Source: Nepenthes gracilis
Lineage: Eukaryota; Streptophyta; Magnoliopsida; Caryophyllales; Nepenthaceae
Direction: 5' to 3'
DNA length: 64,000 nucleotides
NCBI GenBank assembly: GCA_033239525.1
Contig: BSYO01000003.1
Coordinates: 22,399,716-22,463,715, forward strand
Within the stretch, counting starts at the first letter, position 1; each line of letters begins with the position of its first letter. Position numbers and translations under genes: made by a program. The notes under the pieces were generated by a model that saw only the letters and a program-made list of their open reading frames with translations, did not search any database and was not told the DNA's origin. This document shows, in pieces, positions 1 to 11,542 of the stretch.

Positions 1-772
1 GACTCAGAAGGAGACGACCTGATAGAAAATGTCACAGAACTCACCAGGCAATAGTACATAAATGCATGAACGTATGAATCACGGGATACGACTTGAGTAG
101 CCAAATATTAAAAGATTATAATGAGCTATTTAATGATCGGATACAAATAGCCACTAAGTTGATCTAATAGTTGGTAGTCAGGCAGTTTTGCCATTGAATT
201 GAGGCGACCATTATATATACAAGTAATACCTTTTACCACTGTTCCGAAGCGGTATCATACAAATACATTAATTTAGGGTGCTTACTAGCTAAACAACACA
301 TTTTATTATAAATAAACTCTCTTTCTCAAAGAAGAAGGGGGAGGTCAGATGACGATAAAAGATAAAAGATACTATATTAGACGAGTATACAAACACAAAA
401 ACCATTATGCCAAATGAGTGTGTAAAATAGAAGTCACTCAACCAAATAAATACACAAAACAAAATCAACTCAACTAGAAGAGTGCATAAAAAGGAGTATT
501 ATCCTGCATATAAACTTATCATCATCCTCTCTTAAATTTTTACATCCATTTTTTTATATCTTTCACTTCCAAATAGAAAGATTACTGACTTGAATATCGA
601 AAGATATATCAAGGAGTAAGTCTCGTATATATCTTACATCTTATTTATTTTATTGTGATGTATATAATTCATATTCATAGTTATAAATACTGGACTGTTA
701 TTGTTCAAATGTTTAAGCGTGACAAGGTGGCTTTTTAATTTGTACATTAATTTAGATTTTTGAGACGCATCA
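1..772 (+). repeat. 5' LTR of element A (left end cut by window)
   Basis: Position 1 aligns to about 9181 in the 3' LTR, so about 50 bp of the LTR are missing to the left. The right end is fixed by GACGCATCA, followed directly by a primer-site-like run. It contains about 230 bp (near 290-520) that are absent from the 3' LTR but present in the LTRs of element B, so the 3' LTR suffered the deletion. Confidence 0.85.
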
Positions 773-791
773 TTGGTGCCGTCCGTGGGAA
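773..791 (+). other. Primer-binding-site-like sequence, element A
   Basis: TTGGTGCCGTCCGTGGGAA lies immediately after the LTR end. Element C has the cleaner form TTGGCGCCGTCTGTGGGAA at 36634. The GGCGCC core after a CA-ending LTR is typical of plant Tat-type elements. The priming tRNA is not assigned here. Confidence 0.65.
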
Positions 792-828
792 AGATAATAA
801 TCAAGCCACCAATTCTGGAAGAGAGAAC

Positions 829-910
829 ATAGCCAACACTAGGACCCAGACAAGCGTACCACCCAACGATATCATTTCTCATGGCAATGACTCGACGAGT
901 TAGGATAGCA
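829..910 (+). pseudogene. gag remnant of element A
   Basis: Alignment to element B (11543 onward) shows the first ~75 bp of gag. The start codon is now ATA at 829-831 where B has ATG. After about 900 the sequence jumps to what in B is position 13076, so nearly all of gag has been removed. Only the N-terminal stub remains and it cannot give a capsid protein. Confidence 0.65.
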
Positions 911-1059
911 AGAACAATCTCATAATCAGGTAGCGACCGAAGTTGTATCATGATATCAACAATGCTACAGAGAAATAAAGCTCCGGACCACCCTGAGAAG
1001 ACTTCCAACAACAAGAAATAGAGGCTAGGAATAAGAAATAATATCATCAGTTTTAATAA

Positions 1060-1560
1060 TGACGATATGACTCATATAGTAACTTTCCATTTCGATCCTC
1101 TTGTTATATCCGTACTCATTTTTGACGTATTCTAAATTACCAATTGAAATGAGTATTTGTTGATAATAAAAATTTCAGAAATTTACTATACCTTAATGCC
1201 TACTTTAAGCTCGGATTTAAAAGGGACTACAGGAGATCGGCCGAGGGATCCTTATATGAGTTGGACAATGAGCCTATGCCGGTCAAAGGAGCTATTTAGT
1301 TAGAAGTCACATTAGGAACATACCAAAAGATAGCATCTTGAATACTGACATTTCTAGTGGTGGACTTACCTTTGGCCTACAATGCAATATTAGGGCAACC
1401 CTATTTGGTGGCATTCAGAGTAGTGACATTACTCTTTCATTTGAAGATAAAGTTTATGACAGTATGTGGAATCAGAGAGGTCTTATGCGACCAAATCATC
1501 GGCCAAATATGCTACTTAGTTCAAGTTAATCAGGCAGTTCTAAATTAGCTAGTTAAGGAA
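1060..1560 (+). pseudogene. Aspartic protease region of pol, element A
   Basis: Conceptual translation shows the pattern that follows the retropepsin core in Tat elements: a stretch equivalent to 'YNAILGQPYLVAF' (around 1375-1420) and then 'HLKIKFMTV'. The same motifs occur in better form in element D (60592-60966, minus). Reading needs at least one frame change, and stops occur at about 1300 and 1550. The protease would process the Gag-Pol polyprotein. This copy cannot. Confidence 0.65.
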
Positions 1561-1829
1561 TTCGACCTCCAAAATGAAGCAACCCTACATCAAGGTCAGC
1601 CCAATGAGTCAGCCAATCAAATCCTGCTAGATCTAAATGGGCCCGAGAAATGGGTGCATATTAGAAGCTCATTATTGGGTTAATTGCATGAACACCTGAT
1701 AACTTTCCTTCGTCAAAACTCAAATGTGTTTGCATGAAAACCCATGGATATGCCAGGGATTGCAATCGAGGTAATGGTCCATAGGTTGGATCATGATTCT
1801 AGGTGCAAATCAGTCAGGCAAAAATGAAA

Positions 1830-2640
1830 AAACCACTTTACAGAGAAATCGATTGCCATAAGAGAGGAAGTTAGGAGGTCCAATACCCGAATTGATTGTT
1901 GAATTAATGTACTTCAAGAAAAGCAACGCAAAATGACGGATGTGTGTCGACTTCACCGATGTAAATAATGCATGTTTGAAAGAAAGCTTTTCGTTACCAA
2001 GAATTAATTTACTGGTAGATTTGATATCTAGGCATGAGCTATCAAGCTTCATGGATGCCTATTCACCATATAATAAGATTTGGTTGATTCTTGAGGATGA
2101 AGAGCTTATTTTCTTTATAACCGATTAGGGGACATACTACTATAAAGTCATACCCTTCGATTTAAAGAATATTGAAGCAATATATCAGTGGTTAGTAAAC
2201 AAGATGTTTGAGGCACAAATCAGAAGTAATATGGAGGTATATGTGGATGATGTGCTCATTAAAAGTAGAATAGTGGACGACCACATTTGTGATCAGATGA
2301 AGCTTTTAGTGTGCTTAGAGTGCACCAAATAAAGTTAAATCCAACAAAGTGTGTATTCGGAGTAACTTTTGAAAAGTTTCTTTGGTTTATAGTATCTTAT
2401 CAGGAAATTGAAGTGAATTCCAAGAAAATAAAAGCAATTATGAATATAGATCCACCTCGAATTATGAAGGAAGTTTAGAGGTTAATCGGAAGACTTGTAA
2501 CACTCTCTCGACTCCTGGCAAAGTCTGTGGATAAGTACCTTCCATTCTTTAAAGCATTGAGAAGAATTAAGACAAATGGTTTCCAATGGATAAAAGAATG
2601 CCAATCATCCTTTCAAGAACTAAATGAATATTTTACCAAC
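1830..2640 (+). pseudogene. Reverse transcriptase region of pol, element A
   Basis: The best block is 1940-2128, encoding MCVDFTDVNNACLKESFSLP, then RIN, and later SFMDAYSPYNKI. This is the conserved palm motif of plant Ty3/gypsy RTs. The catalytic YVDD is intact at about 2242-2253 (EVYVDDVLIKS), followed by 'LNPTKCVFGV' and 'LIGRLVTLSRLLAKSVDKYLPFF'. Frameshifts occur near 1940, 2130 and 2320, with several in-frame stops. The enzyme would copy genomic RNA to cDNA in the virus-like particle. The preserved YVDD inside a broken frame only reflects chance survival. Confidence 0.85.
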
Positions 2641-2649
2641 CTGTCGGGG

Positions 2650-3540
2650 TATGGGTTACTCTCATATATATCCTATACCTATATATGTGTCATTCGGTAA
2701 CACATACGAGGACACATGTGTATTACAAACTGGCACACAATAGGTGCCTAACTTGCGTAGGAGCACCGATTCTAGATTGGAGGGCCCTTAAGGAGCAATT
2801 GAAGGATGCTCGAATTTCCAATATGATTGGAAATTGCTATATCAATAATCGGAAGACTTGTTACTTGTATGCCGAAAAGATCGCTCTAACACTAGTCCAC
2901 CCGGCCAAAAAGCTACAATCGTATTTCCAAACTTATAAGATCATTGTCCTAATTGGTGAACCATTAAAGGGGATCCTTCAAAAATCCAAAGCACTCAGAC
3001 GATTGATTAAATGAACTGTTGAATTTGGTGAATTTGACATGGAATTTTGAACGCAACCAACCATAGAAGGTCAAATCCTCTCAGATTTCATAGTCAAAAC
3101 AATGAACTTGATTCCAAGTAATCTTGAGAAGCATAAAGATCCCTGTCAACATGAAGAGGTATCGACGTGGATCTTGCATGTAGATGGGTTATCATCCCAA
3201 TCAAGGAACAGAGCTGGTGCGGTCTTAAAAATTTCAGATAGATCAAAGATAAAATACTCGATGATATTCAAATTTCAAACCACTAATAATGTCGCTGAGT
3301 ACGGATCCTTATTGGTCAGGCTCAGACTAATGAAAGAATGTATAGCTAGAAGCCTGATTATTTACAACGACTTAGAGGTGATTATTTTTCAAGTAATTAG
3401 GAATTTTGAGGTGTCTCATCTATTGCTCACAAAATACCTTGTTAGAGTAAAGGATCTGACCGAGTCATTTGATAATGTGAAAATTTGTCACATTCTAAGG
3501 GAAGACAATTAGAAAGCAGATTAGTTGGCGAAAGCGGCAG
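2650..3540 (+). pseudogene. Dual RNase H region of pol, element A
   Basis: Two RNase H blocks follow RT. The first (about 2860-3090) keeps 'KIALTLVHPAKKLQSYFQTYKII', the usual connection between RT and the gypsy RNase H. The second (3160-3540) begins WILHVDGLSSQSRNRAGAVL with the first catalytic Asp in HVDG, continues NNVAEYGSLL with the Glu, and ends near 'DNxKADxLAKAA' with a stop. Two RNase H domains in a row are a documented Tat-lineage feature. Positions 2650-2830 do not match element B and look replaced by foreign sequence. Stops lie at about 3012, 3048, 3510 and 3522. Confidence 0.75.
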
Positions 3541-3789
3541 CAATTGGAATCCTTAAGCAATATGTCACAGAGATGAGAGAAATCCTCATGATCCCAAGTA
3601 TAGTCCAGGAAGAAGAGTTACTTCAAATCTCAGACAACAATACCTGGATGACTCTGTTTAGAAAGTACCTTAAAGAGGGCCTTCAACTGAAAAACTTGAA
3701 AGAAGTCGGGTGCACAGAAAGGATAGTAGGTTGGTACACTCTCATAAATAGAAAATTATACCGAAGAGGGCACTTCATTCGTAACATGT

Positions 3790-4850
3790 AGTATTTGATA
3801 CCAACCGAAGTTGACTTTGTGCTGAGTAAAGTGCATCTCAAAATTTGTGGGTCACACGTAGGAGATAAGAACTTGGCATTCAAATTTATATGGTAGGGCT
3901 ACTACTGCCTTACGATGAGGAGAGATACTACAGAGTTTGTAAAGAAATACGAAAATTATTAGATCCATAGAAGCGTCCTTCATCATCCACACACAGAACT
4001 CTAGACTCTACAGTTAGTGTAGCCATTTGTCTAGTGGAGGCTCGACATGTTAGGTCCATTACCTATCACGTCAGGATAAAGAAAGTTTGTCATAGTTACC
4101 ACAGACTACTCTACGAAATAGGTGGAGCCCTCCTCATTGGTGAGAATAATTGAGCAAAATGCGATCGAATTCATCCAACAGAGTATCATTTGTAGGTTTG
4201 GGATTTCCATGGTCATAGTGATTGACAATGGAAGCCAATTCATTGAAAAAAGGAAGTTTGGGAATCCAGTTGGTTCACACTTCTTTTGCCTATTCACAGA
4301 CGAATGGGCAAGTAGAAGTGACAAACCAAACTTTTCTACACGGGTTACAAATGAAGTTAGAAGACGTAGAGGGCTATTGGGTAGACAAACTACCCTCCAT
4401 ACTGTGGTACTACAGGATGACCCCTAGAGAACCAGCATGAGGAACATCATTCAACTTATGTTATGGGATAGAGATAGTTATTTTAATAGAAATTGGGTTG
4501 TACAATCTTCGAGTCAAAAGTTTCAACTTATAAAGCAACTCCTAATTTCTGAGAGAGCACCTTGATTTGCTTGAGGAAGCCCGAAATGCGGCAAGGCTAC
4601 GGATAGTAGCCTACCAGCCATGAGTTGCTTGGTATTACGGTAAAAAATAAAAGTTCACCAATTCGAAGTGGGGGACCAATTCTAAGAAGTATAAAGGCTA
4701 CGGGTAAGATCACCAATAGGAATAAACTCTCCTTTAATTGGGACGGACCATTCTTAGTCTCAATAATTCTCCAAATGGTGCATATAAGTTACGCACTTAA
4801 AGTAAAGAATTGGTCCCAAGGGCATGGAACGCCATCACCTTAAAAAATAC
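3790..4850 (+). pseudogene. Integrase region of pol, element A
   Basis: The zinc-binding N-terminus is readable but the CxxC end is damaged. The catalytic core shows 'RLDMLGPLPITSG' and 'VIVIDNGSQFI' (two Asp positions). After a frameshift at about 4250 it shows SFAYSQTNGQVEVTNQTFLH with the Glu in GQVE, then 'WVDKLPSILWYYRMTPREP'. The C-terminal part (4580-4830) has 'RNAARLRIVAYQP' and a GPFLV-type motif, as in plant Tat integrases. The domain would insert the cDNA. At least three frameshifts and five stops make it dead. Confidence 0.8.
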
Positions 4851-5650
4851 TACTAATAAACTTCTATGAGATAGAGGTAAGTTTTGTACATGATATATAG
4901 GATGCTTGTATGATGTACTCATATTAATAACAACAAAAGTATTATGTATTTGTTACATTAATTGTCCATTTGTGTGCTTGCATGTCATGTCATGAATACA
5001 AGTGGTCGAGACAGACCCTAAGTCGGATGAAACTCTCACTTGTTAAATTGACTTACTTAAAGCACGGTAAAAACCTCGGTTGAAGCAACCAAGTGGCCCA
5101 AATTAGGTCGGACACAAGCTATCATATAAAGATCCAGGGTGTTTGTAGTCCAAAGTTTAACCCCTTCTTGAGAGGTCAAAATAAAAAAAAAACTTAATGG
5201 ACTTTTTTAGTATGTGTGCTATGACATCCTCTTGTACGAATAAGCACCATCAATCACATATGGTCGATGGACTAGGGTCCAATGTATAAGTGCAACGACA
5301 TTCTCTTATAGGAATGAATACCATCAGTCAAATATGGTCGATAGATTACTGTCTGACAAAGCCCGACAGCAATGGCAACCACGCTTAGTCGGCAAGCAAT
5401 GAGTTTTCTTAGCTAGAGTGCTACAACATCCCCTCACAAGACAAAACACTATCTGACAAATACGATTGATGGATTAGGATTCGACCAAGGTCGACAACAA
5501 TGGCAACCATACCTAGTCGGCAAATCAAGAACGTGTTGAATAAAGAATTTAGTATTAAAGGAGAGAAACATCAGTGACAATAATCAGAACGATCAAGTTG
5601 ATTTATTAATGAATAAATATTTATAACACGGAGGCCCAAGCTCTCGAGAG
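4851..5650 (+). repeat. 3' non-coding zone of element A with tandem repeats
   Basis: No coding sequence follows integrase. Between about 5205 and 5535 there is an irregular array built around 'gacatyctcttataggaa..gcaccatcarwca.atatggtcgatgg' with an embedded longer unit containing 'caatggcaaccayrcytagtcggcaa' (two copies near 5370 and 5500). Element B has a related array at 16745-17060. Tandem repeats in this position are known from Tat and Ogre elements. Confidence 0.7.
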
Positions 5651-7733
5651 AAAGGTTACATATCCATTGTCATTTGCCTACTCTCAGACATCTTAACTAT
5701 CCTAAGGTTAAGAGCCGGCAAGAGATTGCAATGATGGATCTCTACCTAATTCTGAGAAATCCTTAATGTTTAAATGGTGAGAAGCCCAATAATGTCTGAA
5801 ATCAAGGTAGCTTAGAGGAAAGTCAAGAGCAACCAAGACCCTAGTCCACTTGTAGCGATAAAATTCATCTTGGAATCTGTCGTCCATAGCAAGTCCAACC
5901 TATTTTGGTCAAAGACATATCCTCATCTCTCATTTGAGTTGAGCACACTTGTCTTAAAGATCGACAATAAGGCTGGCATATGAAATTGATCGATATTCAA
6001 CCTACTGGAGCTTGTCCTCAAGTGAGGTGATTCGATCCTTTGTAATAGATTTTTCATCTGATAGCTCTTGGGATCTCGCCAACCACTTAGACATCTCTCT
6101 GTTTAGTAAAGGGGTCTGATCTCGTCTCTACTGAGCTTTAGCAATGGTAGTATCAACTCGGATCTCCATTTCTCTGAGTATGGCAAGATTGATGAACATT
6201 TGAGATAGACGAGAAATCCCAACATTTTGTTTGTACGGCCCATTTGTGATCAAATGAACTAGCTCTTACGACTACCAGAAAAAGCAAACCAGTCAATCAA
6301 AAATAACGATGACAAAAAGAATACTTGAAGACAAAGGACTCCAAAAGTGATACCTCAATGGGATAAGGTCTCCCCTGAAAAAATGAACTAGGAGAAGTTT
6401 TGGACTTGGACACGGGTGGAGTCTTCCAGTATAAAAGAGGTAAAACGTGAAGCTGGAGAGGGGCTTCAAACCCGAGGGAGGAGAAAACGCACCCGAGTCC
6501 TTCGGGTGCCCAGATGCTGAAGCATCAATACGAGGAACCTCCTCTGCTTTAGAAGCCTTCGAATTATTATCAAACTCCTCTACCGCCTGATCATTATTGA
6601 TGGACTCTGCAACAAAAGTATTAGGAGGAATGGAAATAGGGTCGTCGGGCGACAAGTTAACCAAAATTGGAACCCTATACTTAACTATAAGCGGAGCGTC
6701 AATTGGTTCATTTGATTTGCTTGCAATGGGGTAATTTATTTTAGAAATAGTGGGTAACGAAGCTTCACCACCCACGATGAATCCGGGCACCTTTTTAAAA
6801 ACTGGGTGACCTAGTGAAGAATAAATAGAAGTCGGCCTTTGAGACGACTCATTGGCTTCCAATGTGATCATCTCATCACTGGCGTTGTCGATGACCCTGT
6901 CGTAGTTGCTCGAGGAAGATGGGAGGGGATTTGCCCTGCCGGTTGCCTTTCAGGAGAATCTCGGACGAAATTTTTTTTCGATTTTCTCTTGGGTCTATAG
7001 TGAGGCATGTCGGCGATAGCCTCCCCTTTCATTCTCACTTCTCAATGAAACTCGGCGAGCGCCTACAAGATCAAAAAACTATTCGTTGTTCGAAGCGAAA
7101 CGACGTTGTCCTCAATCAACTCCATCAAGGCCCGAGCCATGTAAGACTCATGTTTTGTGAGATCTCCAAAGTAAGCGAGATCCACAGAAGTGCTTTTATT
7201 GGAGAGGGTCCAATCGGAAGAGACCACAATATAAAAATACCAATCATTTCAACCTTTTATTGAATTTAGATTATCCCCGCTTATACTACACTTCTGCCGA
7301 GGGTAAAAGAAATCCAATCACTCTCTTGGTTGTACCAAAATATAACTTTGATGGTCCTGGCATCTAGGAGAAGTTTCCAACAATGAAAGAAAATGCACAG
7401 AGAAATTAAATATCTTGTAGTATTGGGATGGAGGCGTGTGACAGGAATTTTGAGGGCCTTCATAATCTCGTACAACTCCCTTGCAAAGGAAATACAAAGA
7501 TCTTCCTTCAAGTGAATTTTGTAGATGGTGATGAAGCCAAACCAAGGAGAGCATGCTCTCTCATTAGATAAGGAAACCTGAAAGGGAATACTAATAGGAA
7601 TATTAAACCTATCATAAATGTCTCCCTCATTCTCACATGTGAGGATGGATGGGATCTCAGTAATGCCCTTAGAAGCTGCTAAGGAGCCATGAAGACAAGG
7701 AGAAGTTAAGAGCAAATTAGGGTTGAGAGACAT
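5650..7733 (-). pseudogene. Antisense gene (aORF) of element A, gypsy-type 'Transposase_28' domain
   Basis: Read on the minus strand from ATG at 7733. The first ORF (7733-7281, 150 aa) has the pattern LHPNTTRYLISLCIFF..W and an upstream 'ISFARELYEIMKALKIP'. This resembles the plant family named 'putative gypsy type transposon' (Pfam PF04195). After a frameshift near 7285 the domain continues as 'KGWNDWYFYIVVSSDW' (about 7255-7200) and then 'LTKHESYMARALMELIEDN'. A hinge region follows (6871-6293, 192 aa, acidic and Pro/Ser rich), then a Glu/Lys-rich tail down to about 5650. Function is unknown. The orientation opposite to pol is characteristic of some Tat elements. Element B carries the same gene at 17238-19046. 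Confidence 0.7.
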
Positions 7734-9128
7734 GGAATGTGAAGAAGTGTAGAAGTAAAAAAGTGCTAGAGTCTAAATATCTAACAATTTGATACAAAAA
7801 ACAGCATCGTCTAAGAGCACTAAAGAGGCACATTTTCATAATTGTTGAGACACGTGCTAGTACCAAAGTGTGCTGTGACACGTTTGTTTTACTATGTCAG
7901 TAATGATGGCTTGATGCAATACCTCCCAGTGTAGTAGACTGATAGCATGTGGCTTTGATGTTGAGATCAAGGTGTTTGCTTCATCATGCAAGTTATGATA
8001 GCCTGACATAGCGTTTCTCAAGACAATAGACTGGCAAAAGGCGGCCCTGACACTACCCTAATTTAAGATGACTCGATTGGTTTATGGATGCATAAATAAC
8101 ACATTCAAAATAAATTATTACATATCGAATTGACAGAAAATTGAGTTGTGAGATGTTTGAATTGTCAAAAATTAAATAGCGAAAAATAGCATCCAAATAC
8201 TTTAACCAATCAAAGAACACAAGAATATTAAAGCCATACAAAGAAAGAAGAACAACATTCAGGTAGTTATATTCAATAATTCCTTTCACAACGTATAATC
8301 TTATAATAGTAAAAGTATAGCCTAGAAGAAAATAAAGAAGATATAGAACAGCGACCTAAATAAAAAAATGTACACTTCTTTCCAAATACTCAGATAGGAG
8401 TTGTGCCAGATGAACCATGAGAAAGAAGAGAATGAAAAGAAAAACGTTCGTCCAAACTGGCAACATCTATGTTGATCACCTCTATGAGGGTTAGTGAGAT
8501 AAGGGCACCGCTACAACGTGCAGGCCTAGCTTTGGAACGGATGTAAAAGAAAAAAAAGTCATCTCTCCGGGAACTTCAACGGTATTTTAGGGGGTGGCAA
8601 CTGAAAAATTCATCCCCCAAAACCTGTTGTAGTTGCTCGGGTCACCTCAAGGGTAAATATAAAATCAGGGACCTTATCACAACAATGAAGGCCTAGTTTT
8701 GATAAGGACGTAAAAGTGAAAAATCAAGATAGTTTTTCATATAAAAGCGAGTAACCAAGACAGTCTTCAAACGTTTCCAAAAATCATGACTTTGAAAGCT
8801 AGAAGAGAATTTACACTGACTCCGGTTCATAGCATCGAGGTATCATGTTGACTCAGGATAATCATACCGCTGGGTAAGACAAGGGATGCCTCATGATGTA
8901 AAGCAAATAAAACTTCGCAATTTATAACTGATAGGAGTGCTCAATGGGCATTTAACTTGGGGAGATATCAAATCACAGTATTGATAGCAAAGAATAAAAT
9001 ATTATCGAATAAGATCCCAAATTAGTAGAATATTTGGGGAAGGAACGCGCATTGATGAAGTTGTAGCTAGTATCCCAACAATGACATGTTGAGTGTTGAG
9101 ATTCAAACCTTCTAATATGGAAGACTAG
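7734..9128 (+). other. Element A segment between antisense gene start and 3' LTR
   Basis: No gene is seen. It matches 21160-22359 of element B throughout, so it belongs to the element. It should hold the promoter of the antisense gene. A CACGTG motif lies at 7851-7856, but B lacks it at the same place. The stretch just before the LTR (9105-9128) is the polypurine-tract position: B has ATAGGGGGATAG there, while A has the weakened AATATGGAAGACTAG. Confidence 0.6.
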
Positions 9129-9715
9129 TGATGGGTATGGCTAGGTACTCGCTGGGCCAATACACAGGTGGATAAGTGGCCTAAAAATCGATGACCATAT
9201 AGAAGATACTACAGAACCCATCAGATAGTAGTGTATTAATGTATGAACGAAGGGACACAATCTAAATAGTTAGATATTAAAGGATCATAATAAGCTACTA
9301 AATGACTTGATACAAAGGGTTATTGAATTGGATCTAGTAGTTGGTAGTTAGACAGTTTTATCATTGAATTGAGGTGATCATTATATATGCAAATAATTCC
9401 CCTCACCATTGATCCGAAGTGGCATTGTGTGCACACATTGATTCTTGGTGCCTATCAAACATTCACTCCTATCATCTCTAAATTCTTGCATCCATTTCCT
9501 TATATCTTTCATATCTAAATTGAAAGAATCATTAATTTGAGTATTAGAGGATATATTAGGGAGCGAGTCTTATATATCTCTTATTTCTTATTTATTTTAT
9601 TGTGGTGCGTAGGATTCAAATTTAGAGTTATAAAATCCAGACCTGTTATTGTACGTTCAAGCATGATAAGGTAATTCTTTAATTCGTTCGCCAATCCGAA
9701 TTCTTGACACACATC
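9129..9715 (+). repeat. 3' LTR of element A
   Basis: Starts TGATGGGTAT, as do the LTRs of B (22360) and C (35404), and ends ACACATCA. It is 587 bp, shortened by a ~230 bp internal deletion near 9455 relative to the 5' LTR. A target duplication cannot be checked because the left flank is off the window. Confidence 0.8.
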
Positions 9716-10089
9716 AAATTTAAATAATTAAAAACAAAATAAACTCTAATATTTAAAAAGATCACGATGAAATCTCTTATTAATTGATGGAATATTGTCG
9801 TATCTAGGCCATTATGATGGTGTCATCGAGATGAAGCTATCAGAACTATTATGTCTCGATCAAAACAGGGCATAAACTATTTTAGATATTATTGTTAAGC
9901 TTTTGACATCTTATCCACTCCTTGTTCGAGATACCGTTTCCTTGAATAATACATGTGATGCGTTCAATCATTAGTTCCATATAACATGTTTTTGTCCTAA
10001 AAATAGCTCAATGAAGGGAAAATTAAACCTTTTCACGATTAAGGGCATGATTGAGTTACGATAATAGGTACATTTGCGTTCAAGCTATT

Positions 10090-10205
10090 GTCCGTTTTGG
10101 GGGACGCATAGGGCACATCCAGTTGCAATAGCCCTATTTAGCACGACTTTGTCTTGAAAAATGCATCTAGAGTTGAGAAAAGAGTCTTGTCACTTGTAAG
10201 TAAGA
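10090..10205 (+). repeat. Short interspersed plant repeat (TRIM/solo-LTR-like), copy 1
   Basis: CTATTGTCCGTTTTGG, then GCACGACTTTGTCTTG, then a run ending CTTGTCACTTGTAAG. The same landmarks occur at 43090-43222 on the minus strand. Sequences with 'ATTGTCCGCTTTGG ... GTTTT ... ACGCGTC' are very common in dicot genomes. The family name and true ends are not established here. Confidence 0.45.
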
Positions 10206-10644
10206 TAATATATTTTTACTCAATTAATATGCGACAATATATTTTATGGTATAAATTAAAGTAAAATAAAGTGATCGTATTTTTGTACCAATATATTTAG
10301 TATGAGGAAGAATCCAATTTTTATAATAATTTCTAGCATTAGTCTTCATCTTTGTGTAAATGAAATGGGATGCTATTCTTAATTATACGCAGGAAATAAT
10401 TACTTTGAAAAATATTTTGGGCAAATTTTTCTTTGGTGGGCCCTAAAGAATTTTTTCAAATGGTCTCTATGGCGGTGTCATGCATGAAGGAATGAAGGTG
10501 TGAATTTGAGCACGTTAACAATCATTATAATAAAAATATAATTTACAATAATAGCAAATTAAATTTTAATCAAGCATAATTAATTAAATTAAATATTTGA
10601 AAACTTGTAGGCTTGAAAAGAATAGTCTAGGGCTCTAATAAATC

Positions 10645-10682
<38 letters not shown>

Positions 10683-10700
10683 TTCTTTCTTTCTTTCTTT
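10645..10700. repeat. (AT)n and (TTTC)n microsatellite
   Basis: About 14 AT dinucleotides, then further AT-rich sequence, then TTTC repeated four times. Simple sequence, seen directly. Confidence 0.9.
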
Positions 10701-10950
10701 GGGAAGTTGCTAAGAACGTCCTTGTAATTCCATGTCTTGACCGATTGAATTCTAGCATGTTGAAGACAATATTCAAATAGCTTTTTGCAAACTTCCTCCT
10801 TCTCGGAAGTCTCCCCACAATAAATATAAAAATATAAAGTATCATTTGGTTTACTCTTAGAACTTATCTATAACACTTTTTTTTTCAATATGTGGGACCT
10901 ATCAAGATTTTTTTAATAAATATATAAATAAAATAAATCATATATATATA

Positions 10951-11487
10951 TGATGGTACGACCATGCACATGTCGGTCCAAATCCAGTGCACAGATGAAC
11001 CATAGGCCCAAATGATGACGACCTAATAGAAGACACCATAGAACCCATCAGGCAAATGGCGCAACGCATGAGTCGAGGAACATGACATGAACAGCCAGGA
11101 TTAAAGGATCACATGGACTGTTTAATGAGTTGCTTCAAACGGTGGCTACGCCAATCCAATAATCGATAGCCAAGCAGTATTGTTATTGAATGAAAGTGGT
11201 CGTTATACAAGCAAATAACGCTCATCACTTGAAGTGGTATCTTGTCCACGCATTGATTCATGGACCCATCAACCAAACGGCCCCTTTTACTATTAATAAA
11301 GCCTCTCTCCCAAAGAGGAAGATGGACAAAAAGTTTGAGTGTCAAATGATATACCAAAGAATGAGTCACATACACATTTTACCTCTTGTTTATTTTATTG
11401 TGGTTACAAGATCCAAATTTTGAGTATTGAGGCGTGACAATGTGGCTCTATAATTCATACATTAATTCAGATCATTGAGATGTATTA
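10951..11487 (+). repeat. 5' LTR of element B
   Basis: Starts TGATGGTACG and ends GATGTATTA just before TTGGCGTTATCCGTGTAA, the decayed primer-site position. It is 537 bp against about 800 bp for the 3' LTR, so it has internal losses, notably after about 11330. Confidence 0.8.
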
Positions 11488-11542
11488 TTGGCGTTATCCG
11501 TGTAAATCTAATAATCAAGCCACCTAATCAAGAATAAGGAAT

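Larger units (their letters stand above)
1..9715 (+). mobile_element. Ty3/gypsy LTR retrotransposon A (Tat lineage), decayed
   Basis: The left end lies outside the window. The order is 5' LTR (to 772), primer-site-like sequence, remnant of gag, protease, reverse transcriptase, two RNase H regions, integrase, a tandem-repeat 3' zone, an antisense gene, and the 3' LTR (9129-9715). Protease-RT-RH-integrase order marks Ty3/gypsy. A second RNase H with an HVDG motif, an antisense ORF downstream of pol and 3' tandem repeats are known traits of the Tat lineage. The two LTRs differ at roughly one base in five by eye, mostly transitions, so the insertion is old. Stops and frameshifts break every domain. 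Element B is a sibling copy and was used to find the boundaries. Confidence 0.85.
9716..10945. other. Spacer between elements A and B
   Basis: No gene is recognised. It holds a copy of a common plant repeat (10095-10200), AT-rich DNA, and the simple repeat at 10645-10700. Short ORFs here are chance products of AT-rich sequence. Confidence 0.6.

Noticed and set aside
10941..10950. ATATA as a firm target duplication of element B
   Set aside because: Kept only as consistent. The site is within an AT repeat, so the match has little weight.
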